A stretch of DNA of 64,000 nt from Diphasiastrum complanatum (GCA_029204225.1 CM055095.1:26643312-26707311), one strand, 5' to 3'; shown: positions 27,042 to 39,572, counted from the first letter of the stretch. Notes: generated from the sequence alone by a model not told the origin. Numbers and translations: made by a program.

Positions 27042-30000
27042 TTCTTCCCTCCTTAAACTGTTTCTATTCTTAGAAACTCTCTAAACATAAAAGAATTATA
27101 GTTCCTTTAACTTTCAATAAAAATTGAGAAAATCATTATCCTTAGTCTGACTTTCATATCAAACAAGTACTCAGAGATAATCTCTGCACTGGAGTACAAC
27201 TCAGTTTTGAAAAGTACACTAAGCAATAAATTTTTCATCTGGGTTACATTCATCATAAGTTAGTAACATCACCTTCATGTAAAACACTTACATGAAACAC
27301 TGGGTGGAATAGCCTAACTTAGGAGACTAAATTTAAAGAAATAATAAAATAATTATAATTACAGTCTAAAATTATCCACAACTCTGACAGATAATTCATA
27401 AGCTTCCAACTACAACTATCCTTAGAATCCAAATTCTAAGATATGATAATACATTCAATTAGAATATCTATGAGAATCATTAAAATATAGAATGATTAAA
27501 ACTCAACTCTGAGTATCCCAAATACTCTTTTGAGTTAAATGCTCCTGTTCTAGCACCAAATGCAAGAAAATAGCATTCATTCATCTTAATAGACTTGTCT
27601 GTCTTCTAAGATAACTAAAAATCCAATTCAAATGAAGGATTGTACTCAAGCATCTGTAGACCATAAACTGTAGTAGAATAACATCCACTAGATAAACTAA
27701 ATTCTCTACAAATAAAATACTTATCTTGTGAGAATGTCTGTGAGATCCATAGGTCCTCAACTATAACACTAGAGTAGAGAGATTCAAAAACACTGATTTG
27801 AATTCTTACTTAAATAATAGATCAAGAATTAATCATCACACTTAAGAATCATTACAATTCCTTATAATCCTCTGACAATAATTAAGTATCTATTTATGAT
27901 TCGTCAACCATAAATATTTAGATTCATATGATTCGTCAATCATAATTTCCTGAAATCCAAATCAAAGTTAATTATTTATAGGATGCTGGAGTATATGTCT
28001 AACATAACTCAGGAAAAGTAAGAGTCATTCCAAAAATCTTTCCATTAAGAAAATACTAGATTTAGGAATACTTCCAAAACATGATTCTTTAACTGAAGTG
28101 CAAGATTCAAGTTCTATAAACAACTGGTAATTAAAGACTAAACGCATACCAAAATGACAATCATCCTCAACTACAAAAACTTTAGATTACGATCCAGAAT
28201 CACATCTAGATACCCAAAGTCCTGTTGAATATCGATTTAGTTATTATTCTTGGATTCATTATGATTCGTTATCCATTTGAGCTCTCTGGGATACAATCAC
28301 TAATGAGCTGAGTCTATTCCTTAACTAAGGAATACTCTATCCCAAGAATATTGTATATCCAATGCACACAATTTTAACTGATGAACCAAAATGATTCACT
28401 AATCATGCATCTTACAAGCAATATAATTCAAAACCATCAGTTCCCGGTGAATCCACATCACACTGATCGTTTTACCAATTAACTTTATCTTGAAGTAATC
28501 AGCTACTCAAGTTAATTGCCAGTGATTTAGAAATCTCAAATGTCTAGGTAAAGATCTTAATTGTACCGTACAACACCACATTTAGATCCATATCCAAATC
28601 ATTTATAAGTTAATCCATAAATCTTCTATACAAAGATTTGTTAACTCTGCAAGTATCTGTCAAAACAATACTTGATCATATGTTCATGTTCACCGACTAG
28701 GTTAAGTGCACCAAATAACCCTAGTAACCAGGAATACACAGTAGATTCATACAAGACTAATCGTGCACATATGTGAATAATCTCACTATGACCCAGTACA
28801 TAAACACATTTTTATCTGACAGATTCCTCCAAAACCCACATATGTTACTCACATATCTCACTGAGACCTTGTAACTTAGCTACAAAATAATTTCTATTTC
28901 TCATGAGTAAATAACATATCCGAGAAAATCTCTGAGACGAATAACATTCACTCTCAATAGTTTTCCAATCCAACTTACCTCTAATTACATAATTTCATCC
29001 ACTCAATCAACCCCTCTCCGATCCTAGTACTAAAACTAAGATTAGGTTGATCCAATACAAAACTCTCAGACTTATATCATGATCAAACTTACTTCTATTC
29101 CAATCAAAATGGAATTAGTAACCTTTGACCTTTTACTGTACTACTTATAGATAATGATTCAAATTCCAAACTTGTTCTAGTTCCAAATTGTCCACACAAT
29201 CCCTAAAGAATTTCTCTTATTTCGAAAAGTTCCAATTGGGCACCTTACTTTGATCTATCCGAAATTACTTTCAGACCATGTCTCATTTCTATACCACAGT
29301 TGGTTCTTTTTTGAAAACTACGCAATCTACAGATTTCCAAACAGAATTTTATCCCACCACTTCACCCCTCCTTTATATGAAAATATCTAAATCCTAGAAA
29401 AGTCAGTAATAAGTGCTTCCACTAAAGAATTTCACTTCATTATAAACATGACTTCTCCTTCAAATATTTTCAATCTGAGTGATAAAAACCACTATTCCAT
29501 CGAAATCCATTTATGCAACAGAGAAATTTTCCATGGTTTAAGAAATTGAAACATTTTAACCTTAGAATTTATCTGAATTCCAAGTCTATTCACACAAGTA
29601 GTGATTTATATGACATAATAGTCTTTCAAAAGAATAACTTCATGCTAGAAAGAATTCATATAAACTAGTCTGATGTCTTATATTCGAGAAATTACTAAGA
29701 AGTACAAGATTAATTAAGAAAGCAAGAAATAGATTTGAGGGCCTCTGATTTTGGAAATAATGAGATACCACATTGGGATCTAGATTAAGCCTCAAAATTT
29801 CCCAAATACCCCACATTTGATCGAATGGTTTTCTTCTTTCCCATATCGCGACTAGGTACTAAAACACACCATTGATCATGAGATCTTTACAGTCCTAGAA
29901 TTTCCTTTCCAAAATTACTGACATCCCATACCATCAACTTTTCCTTCCAGAAAACTCTTATCTGCCTTATCTGATATTCTAGAGATCCATTAATCATCTA

Positions 30001-32869
30001 GCTATCCTACAATCACCATAGAAAATTATTTCTTGTTCCCATACACTAGAAAATCCTTTTATTTGGATGATTGGCATGCCTATCAGATGGATATCCAAAA
30101 TTCACATCTGATTATGTGACTTAGACAGAAGAATTAACATGGTTCAATATTACATCCTGATCCTTTCTGGTTAATGATAAGCTTCAAACTCCTACTAATG
30201 CATCAAACCTAGGGGACAAGCTTCAGTCAACTAACATATCCAATGTAATCCACGTATCAGATTCCACTTCTAAACCTCACAATTGACATTCAAAACTACG
30301 AATAACTCAATGGTTACAAAGATATCAGTTACGAATTCAATTGAATGAATTCTAACGAGGAAATTAATAACCAGTATTAAGCAATTATTTACAAGGATTA
30401 CTATAATCCTAACTGCAAAATATATTTTTCGATCACACTTACTACCTCTGATGTCCACTCTTCTTCCCTCCTTAGAATTTTCAGTTCCCTAAAAATCTAT
30501 TATAGCTAAGGTACCAAGAAGACGTAACGACATTAGTAAATGTTTTAAAAAAATTAATTACTATAGGAAAAAGTCTAAAACAATTTCATTTATGTCTTAT
30601 ACTTGGGTTGAATATAATTCACCATAGGATTTTACTGGAAATGAAATTCGTTATGTAATTCTTGCTATTAATAATTTTCAATAAAGTTGGACTATTTTTT
30701 TCCTTTTTATTGACTGGTTTGGCATTACTCCGCTAATATTGACAAAACTTATCCAAACGAAATATGAAATTACATTAATGGAAATCTGATCAATAGAATT
30801 TCAGTAATTGTTGAACGTATCTTGTCAGATTTACTGACTAGATAAAGAATACTATTGCCACTCATCCAATCTGGTCATTTCATATTGTTTGACGATTTAA
30901 ATCAAATTTAACGAGTATCTTGCGCAAACGTTCACTTGACTGATTTCTATCGATCAACATCGATTAGAAAACTTATCAAATGGAAATTCAACAAAAAAAA
31001 AAAAATCAAATTTTAACTTTCAATCTAGGAGTTCCCAACTCCAAAGTTAAAAAATGACAACACAGTAAAAATTGTCGGCAATTCATTGCTATTACTTCTA
31101 TCAATTTTAACTTATCTATCACCGGAAAATAATTCAGACTTAGTGAAAACAATGTGATCAATTCCTGACTGATAAACTCAGTTTAATCAATTCACTAATC
31201 TAAACTGATTCCATAGATAATGAAAAAATGACTGAAATTTTGATTTTTTTTCGAAAAACTCAAAATTTGCTTTATTTTACATAATTCCAAAATTCTGATG
31301 AAAATACTGTTAATACAAAAGGCAATCAAAGTCAAAAAAATTGAAACACTGTTCGATTCCTAATGTTACTAGCCCAAAGTCAAACTGGCATGCAAAGTAC
31401 ACTACATTAGTCATAAACGTCATTACGGATTTTTTTTACGTAAACTTTAGTTTTACAGAATTTGTCAGCCATTAACACTGATTTGTGACCCCACTATCAG
31501 AGCACATGCGTATGACCACTCAAATCGATTGTAAATCTCTCATGCATGTCAGAATCACTCTGAGAATCAACGTGCAACTAATCCATGCAAACACAGTACT
31601 ACAAATTAGGGAAATGACTGGCATGCAATCAGAACAATTCCAAATTTTGCAAATTTTACTCACAAAACTACAAAAACTTCAGATGATCATAACTTTGGCT
31701 ACAAGACACCAAACTAGGTGCTGTAAAGCTCAGTACAGAGGGAGACCAAGTGAACAAGATGCTTGCCACATCAACCTGCCACCTAGGCTTCACACGTGCG
31801 ATATCAGAGTGTTTGAAAAACTGTAGTAGGGCGCACTTCCACAAGAAGGAATCATGCAAAACGTGCAAACACCTCTCCAAGCTCAAAATTGATGCTACCA
31901 ACAGTGTTAATCCATCAATTAGACTTCCATGAAGCATTTATACTAATCCTAAGATGCAGTATAGGCTGAGAACGAAGATTTCTTGAGTTGTAGAAGTCAA
32001 AATAGCTTCAAACTTGATGGAGATGGTGCATAAGCCACCGGCCATCAATTCACAGGTCTGATAGCTTTCTGGGAAGGTAAAAAGGAATGCCAATCATGCT
32101 GTAATTAATTCCAGAATGATCTCCTTATGGATTTGGAGAGATCCATCCCCCAAAAATCACCAAAAATGGCCATTTTTTTAACTCTTTTGACTTCCTACAA
32201 GTTCAATTGTTGGTTCTAACTTTAGGGAAAAATTTAAAAGACTTTGATTCACCTCTTTACAAGCTCTACATAGTGTTTTACAGCCACCTACTATCCAACT
32301 TTATGAAAAGACAAGCAAAAATGATGATTTTTGGCTATTTTCCAGTTTCTTTTCATTACCCTAAAGTGGAAATTAATGACATACAATTCTTTCTCTAACA
32401 CATGCAAACCAATTTATAGAATTACAACCATCTAATTGATCTGATCTTGCTGGATTTTGGTTCTTACTATCTATTTTGTGCCAAAAAGCATGAAAAACCA
32501 AGCAATTTTGACCAAAACATAGCCTAGAATCATAAATTGTTGGAGAGAACCGGTATGCATCATTAATTTCATCATTAATGAACCCTAAAATTAAAGTACA
32601 CTTGCTGGAAAATTCATTTCTACCAAAGATTTGACCTACACAAGAAAAAGCTCCCAAAAAGCATCACAAATTGGCCTTCAAGGACAATTCTCCATAAAAC
32701 CACAAAGAATCCCAAGAGTAATGGATCTTAGCAACATGCAAATTGAAATTGGGATAGTACACCCACTTGCAACCTTGCTATCCACCTTGGAAGAGAATTT
32801 CCATGGATCCAATCCAGAATTTCGACGAAAGGTAGCCCTTCTCCATGTTCTCCAATCTTCATAAGCCTT
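27042..32869 (-). other. Internal region of D1, no coding capacity seen
   Basis: About 5.8 kb, AT-rich, densely supplied with stops in all frames. The left 3.3 kb (27042 to about 30318) matches 40334-43569 of D2, estimated by eye at about 90 percent with only small indels. Similarity in a region that encodes nothing suggests copying of this sequence as such rather than independent decay. Confidence 0.75.
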
Positions 32870-32881
32870 GCTCTGATACCA
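32870..32881 (-). other. Primer binding site of D1
   Basis: GCTCTGATACCA on the plus strand, TGGTATCAGAGC on the element strand, one base from the 5' LTR. Confidence 0.9.
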
Positions 32882-32882
32882 C

Positions 32883-33386
32883 TATAAGGGAAGCTCCCTA
32901 AGATCCTGCTTACAAGACAAAACACAATGGAAAACACACTATGGAGCAACCGCCCAACCAAGTAGAAGCAACCAATCAACTCTAGAAGCTTTACCCCAAG
33001 CCAAGGAACAAGAGGCATGAATGTAGAGTCAAACCCTGGCAATGAATCCATGACCACAATGAGGAGTAGGGCGAGTTTGGCCTCTTCTTATATAACCATA
33101 AGCATCCTGGGCACATAGCCATGCATAGCCCTAAGTTCCCTACACATAGATTCACCTAGAATAGAGTCCTATGCATGGACCAACTATTCATAGAATGGCT
33201 ATTGATAACTCTACACATGCATACACTGTCTCATACCTTGTCTAAACTCGATTTAGTGTGTTTTGGGCCTCACTCTCGGGTCACATCCAGTATCACGTGG
33301 CATAACTAACAGCTTGATTTACTGGAGTACCGGGTATCCAAGACTAGGAGTATATTGAATCCTACTTACTGGTCATGGACATAACA
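32883..33386 (-). repeat. 5' LTR of D1
   Basis: 504 bp. Similar to 26528-27041 with a short deletion near 33275 (the GAGGATATTAGTTAC stretch of the other copy is missing). Confidence 0.9.
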
Positions 33387-33895
33387 CATCTGGTCGGTGA
33401 CCGAACTCTCAAAGGTGCAGCCTTCAGAGGGAGACCCGAGGAGAGCTGAATGGATCAGAAAGGATGAGCGTGCAATGGCGATCATCATTTTGTCCATCAA
33501 CGAAGATCTACTCATGCATATTGAAGACTGCAAAAGCAGCCATGCAGCATGGGAAAGATTGAAATAGAAGTACAAAGATAGGACTGTAGCTTTAGTGATG
33601 CATCTTCACAATCAGCTACAATCCATACGATGGGACGGCAACCAGTTAGATCAACACGTTGAGAAGATCAAAACGATCTTCACGCAACTCGTTGCATCAG
33701 GACAGGAGCATCAGGTCCCTGCACCACAACAGTTGATGTACTTCATGAAGTCTCTACCTGCGTCCTATCAACCGTTGAGAATGCTCATACTGAGTCTACC
33801 AGATGTGACATTCGACAAAGCAGTCAGTCTTGTCGCTGATGAGAGACTGATGAGGGACGAAGGACAAGGAAGCAGTGATTAAGAGAAGGCCCTCT
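33387..33895 (+). pseudogene. Gag of C, main part
   Basis: Continues the gag frame after D1: AEWIRKDERAMAIIILSINEDLLMHI, then a TAG where the family has Gln (RLK-stop-KYKD), QLQSIRWDGNQLDQHVEKIKTIFTQLV, SLPASYQPLRMLILSLPD and ADERLMRDEGQ. A second stop (TAA) follows GSSD. Copia gag (UBN2-type) by motif order. Confidence 0.82.
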
Positions 33896-33897
33896 TC

Positions 33898-34527
33898 ATG
33901 AAAGGAAGGAAGAAAAACAAGAACAAATCCAGATTCGAGAAGACGAAGTCCTCAAATCAACAATCTTCTTCCTATGATCATGCCACAAACCAAGCCATAC
34001 AGCCAACAAATGCTGGTTCAATCCAGCAATACCTTGCATGCACTGCAAGAAGAAGGGGCACTTTGCATATGATTGCAGATTCAGCCCAAAAAAAAAAGAA
34101 CAAGACTGAAAAAGCAAATGTTGCAGAGTCATCCAAGGATGCAGATAGAGGTGATGAAGCCTTCACAATACTTGATGAAGCTTTAATGAGCTACACTGAA
34201 CAAGACTACGATGTAGTCATTGATTCAGGAGCAACATCACACATCACCTGCAACAAGAAAATCTTGATCGACTTCAGAGAACTCAAAAATAACAGAGCAG
34301 TGATTCTAGATGATGGGAGTAGACACGATGTCAGAGGCATCGGGACTCTACAGCTGCAAATACTGTCAGGTCAAGCAGAGCTGCTAGAAGCACTCTACGT
34401 GCCTTCACTGAGAAAAGATCTGCTATCAGTCTCCAAGATGGCAGATCTTGGAATTCGAGTTTTGTTCGATGGCAATACATGCCATATGATCAAGAAAAAT
34501 ACAAACAAGTTGCTGACTTGGATGTAG
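33898..34527 (+). pseudogene. Nucleocapsid, protease and integrase start of C
   Basis: The intact knuckle CMHCKKKGHFAYDC is encoded at about 34030-34075, but in a different frame from its surroundings, so two nearby indels compensate. The protease motif is VVIDSGATSHITCN (about 34215), followed by LYVPSLRKDLLSVSKMADLG. A stop at 34525 ends the frame before the integrase zinc region. Confidence 0.82.
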
Positions 34528-34555
34528 AGAAGGAAATCTCTACCAAGCCAAGATA

Positions 34556-35170
34556 ATGAGCAACTCTGATAGCATATTAAATGCATCAAAGAATGAAGAT
34601 CAGCTCTGGCATAGAAGAATGTATCATCTGAATATGAGGAGCCTGTATGGCATGTGTAAGAAAGACACAATCATAGGTCTAAAGATATCAAGACCCGATA
34701 CTGAGTTCTACGAAGCCTGTCAAAAAGGCAAACAACATCGGAATCCATTCACACATGAGGAAAGAAGAGCCAAAGAGGTTCTTGAGCTCATCCACTCAAA
34801 TGTCTGTGGATTAATGAAAATGGATTCGCTCTCAAGATTGAGATACTTCCTGACGTTCCTAGATGAGTACAACCGAATGACTACGATCTACTACCTAAAG
34901 AAAAAATCTGAAGTATTTGATTCCTTCAAGAAGTTCGTGGCATTTGCAGAGAGACACATTTTAAAGAAGATACAGATCATCAGATCTAAAAATGGAGGTG
35001 AGTACAAGAGCAAAGAATTTTTAAACTTCTGCCAAGAACAAAGGATCAAGCATCAGTTTACTCCTGCGTACACACCAGAATATAATGGTGTCGCAGAGAG
35101 AAGAAATAGAATGCTAGTCAAAGGAACCAGATGCATGATGGCACAGGCTCAATTGTCAAGTCAATTCTAG
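34556..35170 (+). pseudogene. Integrase of C
   Basis: Open for 204 codons: LWHRRMYHLNMRSLYGM, ACQKGKQHRNPF, LELIHSNVCGLMKM (first catalytic Asp is Asn), IIRSKNGGEYKS (second catalytic Asp is Lys), FTPAYTPEYNGVAERRNRMLV (Glu retained). The zinc Cys of CxxC is partly lost (YEACQKGK). It ends at 35168-35170 TAG after QLSSQF, where FWAEA would be expected. Two catalytic residues are missing. Confidence 0.82.
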
Positions 35171-36178
35171 GTTGAGGCAATAGCTACAACTATACACCTG
35201 CAGAACATATCAACAATGACAACGCTGAAAAATAAGACAAGGTATGACATGTGGACAGGTAGAAAGCATGATCTATCATACATATGTTTGTTTGGATGTG
35301 TAGCATACAAGCACATTCCAAAAAAAAAAAAAAAATAAGCTCGATGATAAATCATAACAAACGATCATGGTCGGGTACTCGAATAGAACACAAGTGTATA
35401 GGCTCTACAACCCAACCACGAAAAAGGTTGTTTCGAGCAGAGATGTGAAGTTCGATGAGTCCACATTCCCTAGACTAAAAGATGAAAGAGGCCATGAGAT
35501 CTTCACACTGCTACCAATTCAAGAGGGAGATCGAGGACAAACGTCAAATCAGAATGTTGAGCCACGGACTCCAGAGCAACAGGAAGCAGGAGATCAACCC
35601 CACGAATAAGAACCGTTCGAGCAGCGACGAAATGAACCCAAAAGGTCAACAAGACAAAGAAGGCCTCCAGACCGTTATGCTGAAAATCTTCAGTGGAACG
35701 AAGACACGCAATTCGAGTACTGTAGCTTCACTGAAGAGCCAACAACATATCAAGAAGTTGTTCAGAGTCTAGAGGAAGAATTCTGGAAGCAGGCAATGTC
35801 AGAGGAGATCAAGTTGATGAGGCAAAAAAAGGCATAGACACTAGAGCCACTGCCAAAAAACATAAAAATCATTGATTTCAAGTGGGTATACAAGAAACAA
35901 ATACAATCAGATGGCACCGTTGGCCATTACAAGACAAGGCTTGTCGTGAAAGGCTACACACAGAGATATGGTGTTGATTATTTTGACACATATTCGCCGA
36001 TGGTCAAGATGACAAGCATATGACTACTCCTTGCATATGCCACACAACACAATCTAGAAATTCACCAGATTGATGTGAAGACAGCCTTTCTCCACAGAGA
36101 TTTAGAGGAAGTAGACAAGCCACTCTTCGCCAAGCAAAGAAAGACAATTGGATTAAACATGAAAAGCTGCAAGGCTCA
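35171..36178 (+). pseudogene. Integrase C-terminus, linker and RT N-terminus of C
   Basis: GYSNRTQVYRLYNPTTKKVVSS (about 35370-35435), an acidic linker, then FWKQAMSEEIKLMRQKKA-stop-TLEPLP, DFKWVYKKQIQSDGTVGHYKTRLV, YGVDYFDTYSPMVKMTSI-stop-LLLAYA and IHQIDVKTAFLHRDLEE. The TAG replaces Trp and the TGA replaces Arg. After about 36130 the rest of reverse transcriptase and all RNase H are missing; a few codons later the polypurine tract begins. Confidence 0.82.
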
Positions 36179-36186
36179 AGAGGGAG
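36174..36186 (+). other. Polypurine tract of C
   Basis: GCTCAAGAGGGAG immediately before the 3' LTR. Confidence 0.8.
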
Positions 36187-36920
36187 TGTCAGAAATGGTG
36201 AACTCCTGCAACTTTGCCGCGACATGAAAGTCAACGTGCCTTGACTCGAAGGTCGAACAATTCATGAAGATCAAACAAATTGCAAAAGTCAACATGCCTC
36301 CAAGACGAACGAGGGACGAACGATTCACGAACCATTCGCGAAAATCAAACATGCCTCCAGGACTGCAAAAACCACAAGGCAACGCAAAACAAAAAAAAAT
36401 GAAAAAAAAATGAAAGAGAATCTTTCGCGCTGCCAGCTGACAGCTTAATGGGGCTTGGAGTCTTAAACTTCACGCCCAACTGAAACGGGTAGCAACAACA
36501 AAGAGTAACTGATTAGTTGATTAGCGTTAACTACTCTTGTAATTCTCTGTTTAGCTATCATTCTTCTGGATCAAAATAGATATAGTGAGACATAGAGAAT
36601 GTGTGAGAGTAGAGCATAAAAGAAAAAGCATAGAAACGAAACAATTGTGCATGAAAGCCTGCCAACAAGCAAAACACAACGAAAGAGCAAAGTGTCAGGC
36701 CACCAACGAGCAAGACACTGACGATCTCGCTCTAAAAATTAAACTAATAATTTGATTGCTCTATTTTTGTACATCTCCTTGTCTTCCACCGTCTTGATTG
36801 TTAGAATGAAATCTGTTCTGTGATCTGTAGTTGCATGTCTAGGTTCCTATGAGCTTCGCACAAAAGAAAATTCAAAGAAACAAAATTGTTCGCGACAATG
36901 AAACAAACCCGTTTGTGACA
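36187..36920 (+). repeat. 3' LTR of C
   Basis: 734 bp, starting TGTCAGAAATGG and ending TTTGTGACA, followed by the target duplication AAGAA. Confidence 0.92.
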
Positions 36921-36925
36921 AAGAA

Positions 36926-37357
36926 CCTGTAAAAACAAATCCAAAATGCTTTGCCCATGTGGCTCCCCTTTGATGCTTTTGACTAGCTTCCAATTGCTAC
37001 TTGCCTCTTGGTGTTGATGAAGCAATTCAAGATCAACATCTTGATCTTCCAATAAAACATCAAGGACTTTGCATTTATAAATATCTTCAGATCTGAACCT
37101 CTGAAGATACTCCCTCTCAAACACATTATTAACATCCCACAAGATCTCATCATTGCTTGATTTCAACCTTTCACTATAGTTAGTGAAAACAATGTCACCA
37201 TCATAAACCAAAGATAGATTTCTACAATTCTATCCAACATGAAGTAGAGTAGATGAAGTTAAGTATCAACCTAATCAAACCATCTCATTTGAGTTCAAAC
37301 CAAACCTCAATGAGCTCACCAATGAGATCTTCCTTGCCTTGAAGAAATTGCCATTGG
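36926..37357 (-). pseudogene. Family X protein, minus copy, N-terminal part
   Basis: Minus-strand continuation of the family X frame across element C: WQFLQGKEDLIGELIEVWFELK, YDGDIVFTNYSERLKSSNDE, DVNNVFEREYLQRF, LLEDQDVDLELLHQHQ, up to ILDLFLQVL. It breaks at 36925, the C insertion point. Similarity to the plus copy ends abruptly at about 37357, where LTR sequence of element K begins, so the 5' part of this element is lost. Confidence 0.65.
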
Positions 37358-37358
37358 C

Positions 37359-37518
37359 TGTCTAAGTTTGTGATTCCTGCAGGTATCAGATGAGCAGACG
37401 TAGAACCAAAGTTGGTTTCACCTGACCCTAGATCAATGATCAACAAACGTGCAGGAAGAATTATGAAATAGAAATTAGTCATTCATCAAGGAGACAATTG
37501 TGGGCTTAATCTCCAACA
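37359..37518 (-). repeat. Partial 3' LTR of K
   Basis: On the element strand it starts TGTTGGAGATTAAGCCC right after the polypurine tract. Only about 160 bp remain before the sequence changes to family X. Confidence 0.65.
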
Positions 37519-37527
37519 GTCTCCCTT

Positions 37528-38690
37528 AAGGTCACAGTTGGTGCCTTGGTATCTTCGTCGGGTTCAGCATGTTGAAGAACTTCTGATGCTTGATCCAGGG
37601 AAGCACCTTGGTGAAGATGTCTATGACCATTTCTGTTGTGGAGCAGTATTGAAGGATCACTTACCTTGAGAAAACTTTCTTCTAAATGAAATGATATTGG
37701 ATTTCTATGTGCTTGGATTTGCCATGAAATCTGGGATTTAGTGACAGTGAAATACAACTCAAGTTGTCACACAAAATGGTGTAGCATTGAGCTGATTGTG
37801 ATGTAAGTCGTGAAGTAACAACCTAATCCATACAGCTTCTTTTGAAGCTTGACATGCTGCGATGTACTCTGTCTCGGTTGAAGAAAGTGCAACTGATTTC
37901 TGCTTCCTTGAGTTCCATGAATCGGCCCCCCTGCCAGATAGAAACAGAACCCGGAAGTAGATTTTTTGGTAGAGACTAGTCCTCCCCAATCTCAGTCGGA
38001 GTAGCCTCGCAGGACGGTTGGGCCAATAGCATTTGCATCATAACATAAAATGTGATCTAAACTTTTCTGAATATAACTCATCACTCTCTTTAATTCTTAC
38101 CAATGAGATCCTAGGATTAGACATGAATTGACTTAATGTACTAACAGTGTATGCTAAATCTGGTCTAGTACACAACATTGCATACATCAAAGATCCTATT
38201 AGTGAATGATAAGGGTACTTTGCTATGTCAAGTACTTCACTATCAAAATCAGCACAAGTAGTTTTAGTCAATACTATATTTGGATCCATTGGAGTATCAA
38301 TTGGTTTGCAATCAGACATATGAAATTGTTCTAAAATGCCTTTTAGATATGCCTGTTGGCTAAGATAGATCTTCTTCTGAAGCCTATTTCTAGTAATGTG
38401 AGTTCCTAGCAAAGAATGGATAGCTCCTAAATCAGTCATGTCAAATTCCTTTGACAAATCACTCTTAGTAGTGTGCAGAAGAGAAGTGTCGTTAAACAAA
38501 TGCATCATCTACGTAAAGAGCTATGTGAACTAAATTGGTGCCTATATGCTTCAAATAAACATTATAGTCAGCTAAATTTTTTGCAAATCCCAATTGAATG
38601 AGATAAGAGTTGATTCTATCAGACCATGCTCTTGCGACCTGTTTTAGACCGCAGATTTCTTTTTGTAGCTTGCACACTTTGTGCTCTTTA
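37528..38690 (-). pseudogene. RNase H and reverse transcriptase of K
   Basis: Seen from right to left: KEICGLKQVARAWSDRINSYL, IALYVDDAFV (catalytic YVDD box intact), SKEFDMTDLGAIHSLLGTHI, KYPYHSLIGSLMYAMLCTRPDL, ADSWNSRKQKSVALSSTETEYIAA and [13 protein letters not shown]. At least four frame breaks. RT begins only at the KLQKEICGLKQ block because the linker joins directly to it. Confidence 0.82.
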
Positions 38691-38910
38691 ATGATTGAGG
38701 TGTGTGCCTCTCAAGAACTGTCTGAGTCTGTGAGGATCTGCGGATGTTTGGTTGACCAGGATGCGATGATGCTTCTTCTTGAATTTTTTCATATCTGCTC
38801 GAGCTGGCTTGGTCTGGTCTGATGACAGGCACTATCGGCTACTCGGCTTCTGTAGCTGTAGCTATAGGTTCTATAGAAGAAACATTATCGTTGGAAGATT
38901 CCATGCTACA
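38691..38910 (-). pseudogene. Integrase-RT linker of K
   Basis: Minus-strand frame with a Ser, Gln and Arg-rich, low-complexity protein (DQASSSRYEKIQEEASSHPG, then PNIRRSSQTQ), typical of the copia region between integrase and RT. The RT fingers that should follow are missing. Confidence 0.6.
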
Positions 38911-39572
38911 CAATCTAGCATGATAAGAATCAGAGAATGATAGCAATGAATCATAAATGAGCAAAAGTACAAGAAACTATTGTATGAGCATTAGCCTCAA
39001 CATGAGTTAGAGAGAGAAAGAGAGAGAGAGATATCAAGCAAAAATGGTGTTGATCCAAAATGGCATGAGATAGCTACAAAGCTTTGGTTATTCATCAAAA
39101 AATATGAGAATGGTTACACATATTTATGGAGTTTGAGGTAGCTCGAGGTAGAACCACATTCATCCACCTTTCAATGACATCTAAAGTGGAAACTAGAGTC
39201 CAGTGTGACATTTGTCACATCTCATGCATGTATCTCTACCTACTTTTACCAAGTGTTCTAGTTCTAACTAGAATTGTACAAATCATCATGCATGTGTCCA
39301 TTTCACTTTGTGCATGCCTTGCATGTCACTATAGATCACTTACAATTAATGCATGTGAAATGCAACGAGTTTCTACAAGTATAATTTTGCTATTTCTAAG
39401 TCTACAATCTATATGCAAGTTGTAATCATCCAACTAGATATGACATATCCTTATAGCTCGAGTTCTATCTAGGCCAAATTTGGCATTTGCATTTATGGAA
39501 CAACATACTTGCATAGTACAATGTTTGTAGCAAGCCTAAAATCAAGATGGATTATTTTTCAATTTCAACACA
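38911..39572. mobile_element. Probable small insertion within K
   Basis: Integrase homology stops at 39573 right after HLEIFGCM, and K resumes at about 38910 with the linker. The intervening sequence has no coding motif. Its right edge reads TTTCAACA, so on the minus strand it begins TGTTGAAA, as an LTR would. It may be a solo LTR. The left edge and a target duplication were not found. Confidence 0.4.

Larger units (their letters stand above)
26528..33386 (-). mobile_element. Non-coding LTR element D1 (LARD-like)
   Basis: LTRs 26528-27041 and 32883-33386 (514 and 504 bp) are flanked by the perfect target duplication CATCT (26523-26527, 33387-33391). The primer site (32870-32881) and polypurine tract (27042-27056) set the direction as minus. 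The 5.8 kb internal region contains no frame with any gag or pol motif. A second copy (D2) in the window shares the same non-coding interior. LTR ends on the element strand are TG...TA. The architecture (large size, conserved non-coding core, LTRs with primer site and polypurine tract) is that of a large retrotransposon derivative that must use enzymes from other elements. Confidence 0.88.
25623..36920 (+). mobile_element. Ty1/copia retrotransposon C, with D1 nested inside
   Basis: LTRs 25623-26366 and 36187-36920 start TGTC and end ACA. The target duplication AAGAA flanks both sides (25618-25622, 36921-36925). A primer site and polypurine tract are present. Without D1 the element is about 4.4 kb: gag, protease, integrase, then only the first third of reverse transcriptase before the polypurine tract. 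Several in-frame stops. It cannot move on its own. It landed in the family X minus copy and was later hit by D1 in gag. Confidence 0.93.

Noticed and set aside
31485..31937. Short open frames on both strands within D1 (up to 113 codons)
   Set aside because: No motif and no gag or pol similarity; expected by chance in 6 kb of sequence. D2 does not extend this far, so conservation cannot be tested.
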